Shown one piece after another: positions 22,652 through 33,973 of a stretch of DNA of 64,000 nucleotides (its first letter is position 1; each line of letters opens with the position of its first letter). This DNA is from Owenia fusiformis. Lineage: Eukaryota; Annelida; Polychaeta; Sabellida; Oweniidae. The translations under genes were made by a program, and so were the position numbers. The stretch lies in the NCBI GenBank assembly GCA_903813345.2, contig CAIIXF020000010.1, forward strand, positions 15,174,181 through 15,238,180. The letters run 5' to 3'. Under the pieces are notes generated by a model. It worked only from the letters and a program-made list of their open reading frames with translations. It had not been told where the DNA came from and ran no database searches.

Positions 22652-23737
22652 CTGGAATCATATTAGAATATTTCATTATTATATGCACAGTATTGTAGTA
22701 TGTTTTAGGATGGAATACTAAAAAAGTCCAAAAGTTTAATCGCTGTATTTTCAGTTTCGTGGCATCTATTCTCCAGGTATTAGATTAAGACTGCTCAAAA
22801 CAATAAAATAAAGAGCATAGGAAAACGCATTGTCAGAAAAATGATGATCACCACAGCAATTATTAGTCGGAACAAAAGTACTGAAAGGATACTCTAGTCT
22901 ATACTGCATGTATTCTGCAAGTAACAAAAGGATCTAGGTACATTGAAAAATAGCAAACCCCAAATAATAACATGTGAAGTTACAATTATGGTATAGAATG
23001 ACTTCTACATCACATCTTGGTGTATACCTCGATGTGTAGGGTAAAAAGTGGTACAAACGGACGAGATATACAGACAATCTAAGACGCAAGCCCGTGAAAG
23101 TGCCCTCAACAGCTTAGAAAAGTAATCAAACATCAGGCAAGTGGTGTTCAATGCCAAAAGGAGCTACATGATAACTTGAACCAATCAGATCACTGGGTTT
23201 AATGCGCATGCGCCATAAACCGAACCAAAAAATGGAATTTCATGCAGATTGCAAACGAGATTTAGCAAGAGGACGCAATTGAGAAACATTTTGTGAAGAA
23301 TGAGCACATTTTAACTGTTTTCTACTACCTCCACATAATTTGAGGTATTTTGTTAACATTTGGTATCTTTTGGACCTCCGTCACTAAAAATAATAGAGAA
23401 ACACTTGTGTGGAAACGTCGAATTTTTAGTTTGATAAGAAGGGTATCTGTAAATTTTTACCAAAATGGCAAAGAGTGACCAGACTTTCCATTTTATTTAG
23501 AAGATAATATCTTATTTTATGAGATAGTGCTGACTGTGGGCAGAAAACCATCAAAATATAAGAGGCCACACACTTTATTAGCCAAACTAAAGTGGGAGAC
23601 ATTAATAAACCTCAACCATCAAAAGTTGTCACAATGAGCTAAATTCTAAGTTTCTATGTGTCAAACTCTCCCAAGCGATAGGAAAATAATTCCCGTTCAC
23701 TTTAAGTAGCACAATAAATGAATCCAAAGCTTCATAC

Positions 23738-23800
23738 CTGCAAATGATGGATAAATTCCTACCAAATCGAACGAATGTTTTCATGGATCGCCCCGGGGGA
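23738..23800 (-). other. Inferred SKA1 5' UTR exon (3' end at 23738)
   Basis: On minus, ...CATCATTTGCAG|GTATGAAG is a good donor at 23738. The next acceptor directly before the SKA1 ATG (22652) makes a 1.1-kb 5' UTR intron. The exon's start is unknown; I place it loosely near 23800-23850. It contains a short upstream frame that would end across the SKA1 start codon after splicing. Confidence 0.45.
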
Positions 23801-23817
23801 TCGCCATGTTTGTGATC

Positions 23818-23932
23818 CAAGGTGGATTGACTCCCAGAATGCAACATCAATTAACCTTATTATTTTTACTCGTGACAGGTTTCAAAATGGCTGGCACGTG
23901 TCATATAGCATTCTGGGAGCCAATCCTCCTTG
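23818..23932. promoter_or_regulatory. Inverted pair of ZNF143-like motifs upstream of SKA1
   Basis: 23818-23842 and the complement of 23908-23932 match at 23 of 25 bases and share CTCCCAGAATGC, the core of the ZNF143/Staf site known from many animal promoters. The pair lies just upstream of the inferred SKA1 noncoding exon. Confidence 0.5.
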
Positions 23933-23939
23933 CGGCATA

Positions 23940-25440
23940 ATCTGGCTCCAAAATCACCTCAACATTTGAAGAGTCATCATTAACATGTGAATATCGCTTC
24001 AAATTTTTAAGTTCCTATTTGTCATTATGAACACAAATTCCCCTGTATTTGTACGTTCCGGGACGGAGAAAATAGAGCATAGAGCACTTATTTCACTGAG
24101 GTAAGAATTTATGACATATGTGACAGAATCACGGACGTCTAATACGTTCTTCGAACGAGATAGATATCAATAACAGGACTGGCAACAAGATCCAAGTATT
24201 TTCAAGACCGCCGACTATCGTTGGGCTATTTATCCCTATTGACTCAGTTGTTCATATAAATTTACGTACATTAGATGCTTTGTAATAGACGTAGATAGAA
24301 AATATTGCTTCCTAAATTGTTCTGAAATGCGATTATAATACTAAATGTACTTTGAACAGGTCGACTGACTGAAAAGTCAGCCATTTGGCACAAGTCTCGT
24401 TCTCGTTCTCAAACAAAACGTGACAATCTTAAAATTCCCGGGAAGTTTACCCTTCTAAAAAAATCGACCTACTTTAAAAAATGGTCGTTAAAAATGTATT
24501 TCTTCGTGTTTCCTATGTAATTAAATTAGACATATTTTATGAGATGTTAATTTCTAATGTAAGAATTCATTCGTAAGATAATCATTAAGTGATTCGTAAT
24601 GAACCGTAGAAATAAGTAATTTCTCAGGATTTTGCAAGGGACTGATCTTTACTGATCGGTAATTGTTTATTCCTTGGTAGCTATGCAGGTCGTTGAGAAT
24701 TTCTTTCGAGAAGTGACATCATTGCAAACCCCCCCCCCCCTCGCTTTCGTTATCTTCATCGTCTAGTTTACGAATACCACATGTCGATGTGATGTTTTAA
24801 TTGATAAAAGCGAATTCCTTACATATTTCGTTATCTTATTGTGAAATAGCAAACTATGAGATATGTTTAATCGCTAGGAATTAACATATTATTATTTGAA
24901 GCGATTTTAGAAAATTTTGAAACCGCCATCTTGGTTATATTGATGAAGTGTGATCACCATCGGTCAAGGTGAGGTCAAGGGTCATCCATCTTGCCATTTG
25001 CCCAGCGGAATCTTACCAGTCTTACCAAAACGATGAAATCACCGTAAAAATAAAATATACACTTTAAAATTGAGGCTGATTGAATATGAAAAGACTCCAT
25101 TGAATACAGCTGTGCAATTTACAGTCACCAAGATGAGCTAATTTCGGAGAGATTCGGGAATTAAGAAAGGTCACTTCATTTTTTTCATTCGGGTTTCCCA
25201 ACTTATTAAATTTGAAATCCCAATCCTTTCGCCAGAACATTCTCTATGACTGTGGACAGAATGTCTTTTTTCATAGTGTTAGTTTTATTTATATTCACCA
25301 CTGTAGAAGCAATCCAAGATAAAAAAAAGTCATTTATGCACAATAGGAATATATTTTTCCATATATTGCAAAATGATCTTTTGATTTCATTTTCAATTTC
25401 ATTTCAACTCAAGTTTGAAGTTGAAAGTTTTTAAAAAAAA
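23940..25440. other. Intergenic space between SKA1 and the LINE
   Basis: No gene seen. It contains a C-run near 24730, a YY1-like CCGCCATCTTGG near 24927 and a nuclear-receptor-like DR1 site at 24972. Confidence 0.4.
24972..24984 (+). promoter_or_regulatory. DR1 nuclear-receptor-type element
   Basis: AGGTCA-A-GGGTCA is a direct repeat with one-base spacing, the kind bound by HNF4 or RXR heterodimers. A TCAAGGTGA half-site-like match precedes it at 24964. One short motif with no proof of use. Confidence 0.35.
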
Positions 25441-25446
25441 CTATAA

Positions 25447-27185
25447 TATTTTTTATTTATTTTATTTAGATTTTATTTATTCAGGGATATCTAATAAGAA
25501 ATACATATGTTTTCTTGTTTCCATTAGAACCCTGCAGACACACATACACACTACATTTAACAATAAAATATGTGACAATACATATCATAAAATTAGAAAT
25601 TTGTAAAAACAGTACATTAATATGTGTAAAAATACTATATGACTAGTCGATAAAAATAAGCATTAAAAGTAATTGTCACACTTGACATTTGAGCATATTA
25701 AGACATGTAAAATTACAATTATTCACTAATTGAAGCAAGGAATTGCTTTTTTAGATGAACTTTAAAAGATTGCACTGAGGCAGATTCCTTGAAATCTAAA
25801 GGTGCCTTGTTCCAGAGAACAGATGCTCTGTGACTAAAAGTTTGTGTGCCTGCATTATTACAATTTTGTTTAATAAAAATACATTTGTTAGTTGTAGCAC
25901 GAGTACCATAGTTGTGAGTGTCCTTAGTTAAGGTAAAACTGTCCTGCATATAAGTGGGAACCAGTCCATTCACTACCTTATACATTAGTGTCAGGTTGTG
26001 CATGTCCTGCCTCTCTCTTATGGATGGCCACTTCAGAGTATTTCTAACATCCTGGGATGGGGTACGTGGGGCACATTTAACTATCAATCTACCAGCACGG
26101 TTTTGGAATCTCTGAATTTTATCTAAGAGTTGTGAGCTGCATCCAGAGATGACAGCATCACCATAATCAAAAATGGGTGTGATGGTAGATTGGATTAAAA
26201 GTTTGGTTGTATTGAGGGTAAGAGAATCTCTCACTCTCCCAATGACCCCTAACCTTTGTGACAATTTTGTACAAGTTTTGGTTATATGTGTTTTCCAAGT
26301 GAGTGTTGGATCAAACCACAAACCAAGATATTTGAAAGCGTCGACTTGTTCAATTTTTTCTCCATTTATGACTATGTCGTCACCTTCATCTACCTTTGAC
26401 AGTTTCTGGGATGACCCATACACCATGAATTTAGTCTTCTTGACATTTAATGTTAATTTATTTGAGCACAGCCATTTGTGTACCACATTCATATCAGCTG
26501 TTAACTTTGCTTTAATAGAGTGAATATCTTTGGCATGGTAAAATATGGCAGTGTCATCTGCATAGAGAGTGACTTTGGAGTCTTTAATTTGATTTTGGAG
26601 GTCGTTTATGTAGAGAATAAAAAGCAGAGGCCCGAGTACAGAGCCCTGAGGTACTCCATACTCGACTGGTAATGAAGATGACACTTTGCCATTTATACTT
26701 ACACATTGACTTCGACCAATGAGATAACTGCTGAACCAAGACAATTCTTTGTCTCTGACACCGATGTTTTGCATTTTCATGAGCATTAGGTTTACATCGA
26801 CGGTGTCAAAGGCTTTTTTCAAATCAAGATATACTACACCCGTTAAAAGCCCATTTTGGGTGTTGTTAAGTATATAATCAGTAACATTTACAAGTGCGGT
26901 CTGCGTGGAATGTTTGGGCCTGAAACCCGACTGATGAACAGCTAAGATATTATTGTCAGTCAGGTAAGTATATAATTGATTGTGTACAAATTTTTCAAAT
27001 ACTTTTAGACAGACTGGTAGAACAGATATTGGTCTGTAGTTTGAAGTATTCAAATTGGAGCCATCTTTATAGATTGGCGTAACTTTAGCCTTCCTCCACT
27101 GATCAGGTGGCAGTATTTTCCATTTCCGGTTCATATTGATGATCACTGATAATAGACTTGAGTAAGACACAATCATCATCATCAT
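25447..27185 (-). mobile_element. 5'-truncated non-LTR retrotransposon (CR1/jockey-like)
   Basis: The minus strand holds the 3' half of a LINE: a reverse transcriptase frame, a roughly 270-nt 3' UTR, and a tail of CCCTGAATAAATAAAATCTA followed by AATAAATAAA. The endonuclease domain and the 5' part are missing. The insertion point at the 5' side is near an ATG/ATC microsatellite (27170-27185), which supplies the repeated methionine codons. The intact frame implies recent insertion. Confidence 0.9.
25719..27185 (-). CDS. LINE reverse transcriptase, partial but open (488 codons)
   Basis: Motifs of a non-LTR reverse transcriptase appear in order: WRKAKVTPIYKDG (30-42), NYRPISVLP (49-57), SGFRPKHSTQTAL (86-98), DLKKAFDTVD (121-130), GVPQGSVLGP (177-186), catalytic YADD (208-211), then a long thumb and C-terminal region with FDYGDAVISG and NRAGRL. 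The start is not native: MMMMIVSYSS comes partly from a CAT microsatellite. The frame ends in a clean stop at 25719. It encodes no endonuclease, so it would not mobilise alone. Confidence 0.9.
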   Translation of the reverse strand: MMMMIVSYSSLLSVIINMNRKWKILPPDQWRKAKVTPIYKDGSNLNTSNYRPISVLPVCLKVFEKFVHNQLYTYLTDNNILAVHQSGFRPKHSTQTALVNVTDYILNNTQNGLLTGVVYLDLKKAFDTVDVNLMLMKMQNIGVRDKELSWFSSYLIGRSQCVSINGKVSSSLPVEYGVPQGSVLGPLLFILYINDLQNQIKDSKVTLYADDTAIFYHAKDIHSIKAKLTADMNVVHKWLCSNKLTLNVKKTKFMVYGSSQKLSKVDEGDDIVINGEKIEQVDAFKYLGLWFDPTLTWKTHITKTCTKLSQRLGVIGRVRDSLTLNTTKLLIQSTITPIFDYGDAVISGCSSQLLDKIQRFQNRAGRLIVKCAPRTPSQDVRNTLKWPSIRERQDMHNLTLMYKVVNGLVPTYMQDSFTLTKDTHNYGTRATTNKCIFIKQNCNNAGTQTFSHRASVLWNKAPLDFKESASVQSFKVHLKKQFLASISE

Positions 27186-27330
27186 GAGTCAAAAATAATG
27201 TTAATATTTACCTTATGTGTGGTCTGTTATACTTTTGTATATTACGCCTTATTTCGTAGTCCGATATGGCCAATAACCAGTAAAAAAAGAGAAAAACAAA
27301 GTTTTATTTTTCAAATGCCCGCCATGACAG

Positions 27331-27541
27331 ATCACGTGACAAATTTAAGGAGAAATGTAAATCTCAATCAGCAGTGTTTAAATCAAGTAATATAATAAAT
27401 ACAAATTTAAAGTAATACAATATAATAATTGTATGTATTGCGATTAACTGATATCATATAGTCAAATCGTAAAGTAAAAGTACAGATTTACATTTTGCCT
27501 AATTTTTGCTGCGTAGTTTGTCACATGATCAATCACGTGAC
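27331..27541. promoter_or_regulatory. Two identical E-boxes upstream of FBXO33
   Basis: ATCACGTGAC occurs at 27331-27340 and again at 27532-27541, the second ending 21 bp before the FBXO33 ATG. Flanked CACGTG of this kind is bound by USF, MITF/TFE and Myc-family factors. Promoter location is inferred from position only. Confidence 0.4.
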
Positions 27542-27562
27542 AATTAAGAATTAAATAATAAT

Positions 27563-30500
27563 ATGGCCGCTGAAAATTTTTGGGACAATCTTCCAAGCGT
27601 TATTATTGTTGAAATTCTCTCCTATTTCTCGGTCAACGAGCGGCTTAAAGTATCAACGATATGTAAGAAATGGAGACAAAACTTATTTCACCCAACGCTA
27701 TGGAGAAAAGCAACGATAACACTCGACAAAATGGAAACAAAAAAATCGAAAAAACTTTTCCAGATGTGCGGAAGATTTTTCAGAGAATGTGTTATTGAGT
27801 TTAATTCTGAGAGTCTTAAATATATCAGTGACTGCGCCAAAGTGTTGTTAGCACTATCAGAAAATAGGCACATGCAGACCTTGATACTGAAACCAACAAC
27901 GATTGATATTTTCAATTTGGAACTCAACCAAAGTGAATATCAGCATTCGAGCCTTGGTTTACAAGAAATGTAAGTTCATTGCTCACAGACTTGAGATGAA
28001 TTTAAGAAAAGTTCTCGGAATCGGTCTTACTACTAGAATCAAAACGCTTATTCTGTGACCAGTTCATATGGTTAAAATAACGAAATAATGAAATGTTACC
28101 ATGTGTCTACTTACCAGTTTGTTCTATGTCATCCATCCTGCTAGGTTACATTGTGGAACTCAGCCAAACACGACACTGAAGTCAGTATTCTGAGGTTATA
28201 AAATCTAAACCTCAAAATTTCCCATTTGCAGCCCCTTGGAGATTTCTGGAATTGAACAAAGTTCGTTGTTTTTCACCACTTTATGTGTAGTGTTTTCATT
28301 TAGGAGGTGGTCTTATTTGAATGCATCATTTCAGGTCTTTATGAATCAATAGATCAATAAGCAGACGAAAAATTAAAATTTAGCAGTTTTATTCGTTGCG
28401 TACTGGGCCTGTTAGGCACGAATTACAATTTAGCAGTTTCGTTCATTGCGTAATTGATCCTTCTATAATCAGTAGCAAATGCTCGCAAAAATATTTACTT
28501 CTGTTTTCCTTGAAGACATGGTTGGGTGATACGTCATTAAGTCACATGATCCATACAGTAACTAGAGTCCATTTCACTGCTTCATTTCGTCAGTAGAACG
28601 GCAAAACTAAGAAATTGGGAGACCATTGTGCAATAATATATGGAAAAGTATATTCATAATGTACATGAATGACATTTGTATATCTTGGATTGCTTCTAGT
28701 TTGACTTATAAAGTGTGTGGCCTCTTGTATTTGGATGTTTCTCTGTCATGTTATTTTCAATAAGATTAACATGGCTGAAATTCTTCAAATTACAAGACGG
28801 CACAGGCTTATTGCACAAAAAACTAAAAAATCGGAAATATACAAATGTCATTCATGTACATTATGAATATACTTTTCCATATATTATTGCACAATGGTCT
28901 CCCAATTTCTTATTTTTGCCGTTCTACTGATGAAATGAAGCAGTGAAATGGACTCTAGTCACGTGATCAGACACGTGTCACGTGATCAGTCACATGAGCT
29001 TGCAAAATGGACGATGTAAATTTCCCAAAATTCTGCTAAGATCAATAACAATATGTTGTTGCTTTCATTGTCATGTTTGGCTGCGTTCCACAATGTAACC
29101 TAGCAGAATGGATGACATGGGTTTGTAGAAAAAACTGGGTACCTGGTAGTAAATCCTCCTTGCTGGGTTAAAAATTTGGTACCCGGTCGAAAAAAACGGG
29201 TACCTAAAAAACGAGAAAAATGATTATATAACATAATTCTCGTAGATCATTAGAAAAGATTTGTTTTGAATTGAGAAAAATGTGTGTAACTTCCTTCAAA
29301 ATTCAGCTAGAAGCTTCAAATAAAAAGCATTTTAAGGCTCTTTTCTTTCTCTATCATCGTGGCCATATTTACATTAGTTATGGGGGGGGGGGGGGTGCGA
29401 TCGCACCATCAAACTCCCTCCTGGCTATGCCTATGACATTGTAAGATGATTTGAAAATCATGACAAATCAATTTTACTCTTTTTTCAATAGTTCGTATGT
29501 TGGTACGTGGATTGTTTTGATTATGATTTAAATCTGTAAATAGCTATCGTTACTTTAGCAGAGAGGTGATGTGTGTTAATTTACATGATGCAACGTGTAA
29601 GATTTTGATTAAGTATTTATCATTTGTAAGTTATCCCAATTTTCGACGAAACGTCCACTGAAGTGTAAATTGTTACGTCTTACAATGTCATAGGCGTATT
29701 GGTTGTCGTTAAGAAATTAAATGTTGAAGTGAAATACTCATCGTTTCCAAAATTCCTCAAGTGTAGAGCATGTTGTAGAACCACTTCTTCAAATTCTTAC
29801 ACATGCTTGTATTCTACAGACTTACAGCTGATGGCCATCTTGTTTTCTGGCAGTCATTTTAGAAATTTTTTGATAAATCTCATTGCAGTTTTTTATTACG
29901 TCACATTTTTACTGCCTAGTGTCATGTGCCTTGTAAAAAATGTGTATAGAAATCACCATGTGAGCCTACTGAATTGCGCCATTTTTTGTGTCTAAGGTAC
30001 AGTTGACATTTAAATCATTTCAATATTGTCAAACCCACTTAATTTTATAATGAATACTTTAATCAGGTAATTGCTTTTCATTTGTTTCAGGTTTGACAAC
30101 AGTATTCAAAAGATTCTCGAAAACACATCACTGATGAAGCAGTTTTCTCTTGGCTACATTGAACCTCTTGTTTTGGAGTCTCCTAAATATCTGGCCCAAC
30201 TTTGCCGTCCCGTCTACAGCTTCCTAGAACACCTGAATCTCAGTACGATCACACATGTGGACGACGACCGCCTACCTTTTCATCTACCTGCCCATTATTT
30301 TGAGACATTTGTGCAATTGAAATCTTTGGCTCTTGACTATGATCACGTAACAGATGAGCTATTGAATGTCTTACAGTACAATGGGAGGAGTCAATTGGAA
30401 AAGTTGATTATCAATGTACATGATGATCCAAATGGGAACTTCCATATTATCCACAACAACAGCTGGCGAAATTTGCGTGGTGTCATTCCTGAATTGAAAG

Positions 30501-32581
30501 TTACATTGAACATGCTACATAGACATACGAGTAATGTCCAGATTTCTGCCGTGGCATCCAATGTTGATAACATGTTAAGAATCCTGAGACCTGCTATGCC
30601 ACTTGCCCATTTGAGAATGCTGATGTGTGAGGATATCAACCCTGCAGCCATTGAGTTCATTGCAATGCATCACAGCTCCTCTCTCGAGTCAGTCTATATA
30701 CTGGACTTTGTTAGCCCAACTGAGCAGGCCCAGTACGACAATCTCAATGAGCAGGATCCTTTTGTAATGCTCGCCTGGAAGTGTACTAAATTGAGGAGTT
30801 TGACAATCATAGGTAGGTGTTATTTTCATGGGATACACTTAAACACTATCTGTTAGGTTCAAGATAAGTGCTTTTTTCGAGGGATTTGGGTTTCCTGTAG
30901 GGATATGTTGAGTTCTAGCTATTCTAGCAATATATTGATTTTTAGCTGTATGCCAAGTTTCTAGGAATAGAGGAATTATTAATAGAGACAATAATTATTG
31001 TGACTTTTAACTATGTAAATATGTTATGTATGAAACATGTTATATATTATTGACTATAACCGCTACTTTTTCGATTTGTGTCAACTATTTTGGATTTGTT
31101 GTCTGTATTATCTTTATTTAGGACATAAATCTAAATGTTTTGCCAAGAGGATTGGCTCCGAGGATCGAAACTTGATATTTTTCAACAATGAAAACGTCAA
31201 AATGTCGTTATTTTCTGAAATTATAACCGACTATAAATTTAAAATAAATAGTTCAAAAGATTCGAACCAATATCTTGATCATTTCTTGTGAGTTTTGGAA
31301 TTTTTCGATGTGATCTTTGTGCATAGACTTCTGAAAATGGATATGATAATTTCATTTAACAAAATCTAAGTTTAACAATGTCATGTTTTGTTATTTCAGG
31401 GTATGAGGTGAGTTGTGAGAATCTCATTGCGATATCTCGCTTACGAGGGAAGACTCTGAAAACCCTTGATGTCCCTGAATGTTGCATCACCTCCTGGGAT
31501 GCTGAACAAGACCTTGACTACAGGGGCCTCACATGGGAGAGCGTAGAAGAGGTAAGTATATAGTTTAACCTAGGGGAATTCTCAACTAAAAAATCTGGTC
31601 AAAACATCAACATTTTCATGATTTCTTGTGGGTTAATTGTAATTGTACACTTGAACAAAGTTTGATAGGGTGATCCATTATGGGCAAAGCTCCTCTATTT
31701 GTGAAGGAATTTTGTGCTGCCATTTTTGTCAAGTGTAAAATTTAGATCGGAGTTAGTTCCTATTTGATAGTACGAGCTTCTAGGAGTTAAAAGTGAGATT
31801 TGCTCTAGGATTTTGAGCACAAAATTAAATTATTATAAGAACGAAGTCTGTCCGCCCATAAGATAACTCATAAATACTAACTAATGAAATTTTGATAGTA
31901 TATTCACAACCAGTGTTCGGCAGAAGCGGGAGTCCGTAGGCCCGGGACACCCAGTAAAACTAGACAAAACATAAGTAAAATTACCTTGAAATTGGTAAAT
32001 ATTTCGATCTTTTCAACTTTCAACTTTCTCTACATAAAACCCTATTAACCAATCAAAAACTTTGCATGATCACGGTAAGAATATTGGGTAATTTGGTTGC
32101 GCTACAATCTCGAACGTAGCCTTTGGTTCGTAACTAACAGATTCAAATTTAATTTTCAACGTTTATGGTAGCTTTCCGATAAAACATATCGATATATTTG
32201 CAGTATACCGCACATTTGACTTGAAATAAGTCTACCTCATTCATCAAGGGCGTAATAAATATCATACAACGATCTGTTTGTCTGCTCAAGTTTGTCCGTT
32301 CGTCAATTTCTACCATTCGCTGTTTACATGCATCAACCGCAAAACCTTGAAAGTATACACTACTACTGTCTGGTTATTTTTATCACTAAGGAGTTATTTG
32401 GTAATTTATGGTTTTTAAAATGTCTTTTAATTTTTTATTTATTAATTTCTAGATCGGAAATAATATTGGCATGGATGACTGGGAGCCATTGTCAATAAGA
32501 GATCTGCCACATGGAACTTTGGAGAGCCATCGCTTCCCTATTGACCTGGATGTTATGAAGATACTCTTGCAGGATTTCTAA
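27563..32581 (+). CDS. FBXO33: F-box only protein 33, complete coding region
   Basis: FBXO33 is a substrate receptor of the SCF (SKP1-CUL1-F-box) ubiquitin ligase; the human protein has been linked to YB-1. Four exons join in frame: 27563-27969, 30091-30812, 31400-31551, 32453-32581, giving 469 residues. The F-box lies near residues 9-50: LPSVIIVEILSYFSVNERLK followed by VSTICKKWRQNLF. The middle is leucine-rich and repeat-like. The block DPFVMLAWKCTKLRSLTIIG followed by YEVSCENLIAISRLRG closely matches the vertebrate FBXO33 C-terminal region (DPFVLMAW... NLIAIARLRG). The human protein (555) has a longer N-terminus. The ATG is the first in its context, after two E-boxes. Intron 1 (2.1 kb) holds a 1-kb foldback. 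The 3' UTR end is uncertain: AATAAA occurs near 35438, 37064 and 38028. Confidence 0.92.
28126..29118. mobile_element. 1-kb foldback element in FBXO33 intron 1
   Basis: The outer ends are inverted: ATGTCATCCATCCTGCTAGG followed by TTACATTGTGGAAC at the left, matched by ...GTTCCACAATGTAACC then TAGCAGAATGGATGACAT at the right. Inner arms 28561-28682 and 28838-28961 are near-perfect inverted copies of about 122 bp around a 155-bp spacer. No coding content. Confidence 0.85.
28960..28984. promoter_or_regulatory. Cluster of three CACGTG E-boxes in the foldback
   Basis: CACGTG starts at 28960, 28972 and 28979, three in 25 bp, next to the outer side of the right inner arm. They may be carried by the element rather than the gene. 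Confidence 0.4.
29431..29698. repeat. Inverted pair GCCTATGACATTGTAAGA
   Basis: GCCTATGACATTGTAAGA near 29431 recurs inverted as TCTTACAATGTCATAGGC near 29677. Just before it are a G-run and TGCGATCGCACC. Probably the ends of a decayed DNA element in FBXO33 intron 1. Confidence 0.55.
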
Positions 32582-33801
32582 AATCAGGACGACAATGTTG
32601 CTAGAATCTGAAGATTACCAGTTCTGCATCATAAAAGAAAAGTATGAGTATCAATATTGCCAAAGACTGCTATGACGATATATGCGACCCTTCGATGTGT
32701 TTAACTTTTACAACATTTTAATGATTCAAAAGTAATTGCCTTTTGAATCAGCTTGCGAATGCTTTTATATAATTTTATTGTATCATTTTATTTTTTGAAG
32801 TAATTTGAATATTTTCAAACTTAAAATATTGCATTGCAAGTAGTGTTATGATTATTGAATATTGATCCATGAGAATGAGAGAGAGAAGCTATATATGCCA
32901 CCACAAATTGCTCAAACGACAGAGATTCACCAACAACAAGAGTGCAGTGTACTAGACATAAAGTGTAATGCACATGGGGTATTGCATGACTTGTGGAGAT
33001 CACCCTCCTGTTGAGGGTATCAATTTACCCCCTCTCTCTGGGCAAGTCACAAACATAGTTTCAAGATGTTTTGCCTTCTTTATGACACTGACAAATCAGT
33101 TTTTGAATATCAGATGTTTTTGTGTAACAAATATTGTGCGGTGATATAGAGATGGTGTCAGAATATTGGCATAATCATAACGACTTATATGGGCATTTTA
33201 TAACAGGGTGTCTCAATTTTTATTTGAACATCTTTATTTAGACCCACTAGGAGAGATCAAATAGATGAATATTATTTTTTTATTATGCCTTATTGCAATT
33301 TATGCTAATATTTTGATTCCATTCTAATACCAAAGACTCGTCACCCAAGCTCAAAGTACATTGGAGGACCCCTGACATTGTCCCAATATTCCAAGTTTTA
33401 GGGATTTGCATTTATATCACAAGGGGTCTTCATTTTACAACCAATGTGCTGCCATCTTTTGTGGAGCTAAAAATCAAAAGTTGTTATAAATTGTTAGTTA
33501 TCTTATTTTTATACACCACAGCAAGGTATTGTACATAATGTTAATATCAGTGGCCTGCAGTAGCTCTCATGTTCTTGGCATTATTTAGAAAATATGTTTC
33601 AAAAACAGTTTCCATACAACTAAGCTCAGGTCTTGTTTTATTGATGAGATCTTTAGTAATGTCAAGATCATTTGAGTTTACTGAGCCAGATTGTTTTAAA
33701 AGAGCTAGATCTACTAAGTATGCTTAAGGCCACCAAATTGTATATATTCGAACATTTACTTAGTCACAGCCTTCATACAATGCTTTCTGACAAACAATGT
33801 C

Positions 33802-33973
33802 CATGGGCATAGCGCTATTTTTATGTACCCCAGCACGGGAACGCGAGTTGAACAAATCGAAAAAACGAGCGTTCAGGTTCAGTTCAAATTTTGAAATTTG
33901 GATGAATTTTGAGTATATTTGCAACCATTTGGCACGCCCATGCACACCAGGTGTACCGGGCGCTACGCCTATG
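33802..33973. mobile_element. MITE with ends CATGGGCATAGCGC and 5-bp target duplication
   Basis: The left CATGGGCATAGCGC and right GCGCTACGCCTATG are imperfect inverted ends bounding 172 bp. ATGTC flanks both sides (33797-33801 and 33974-33978), a perfect 5-bp direct repeat. Open frames across it on both strands carry no motif. Confidence 0.7.

Noticed and set aside
25246-25606. Two small plus frames with hydrophobic starts near 25.25-25.6 kb
   Set aside because: One is a short hydrophobic run in A+T-rich DNA; the other lies antisense in the LINE 3' UTR. No splice partners.
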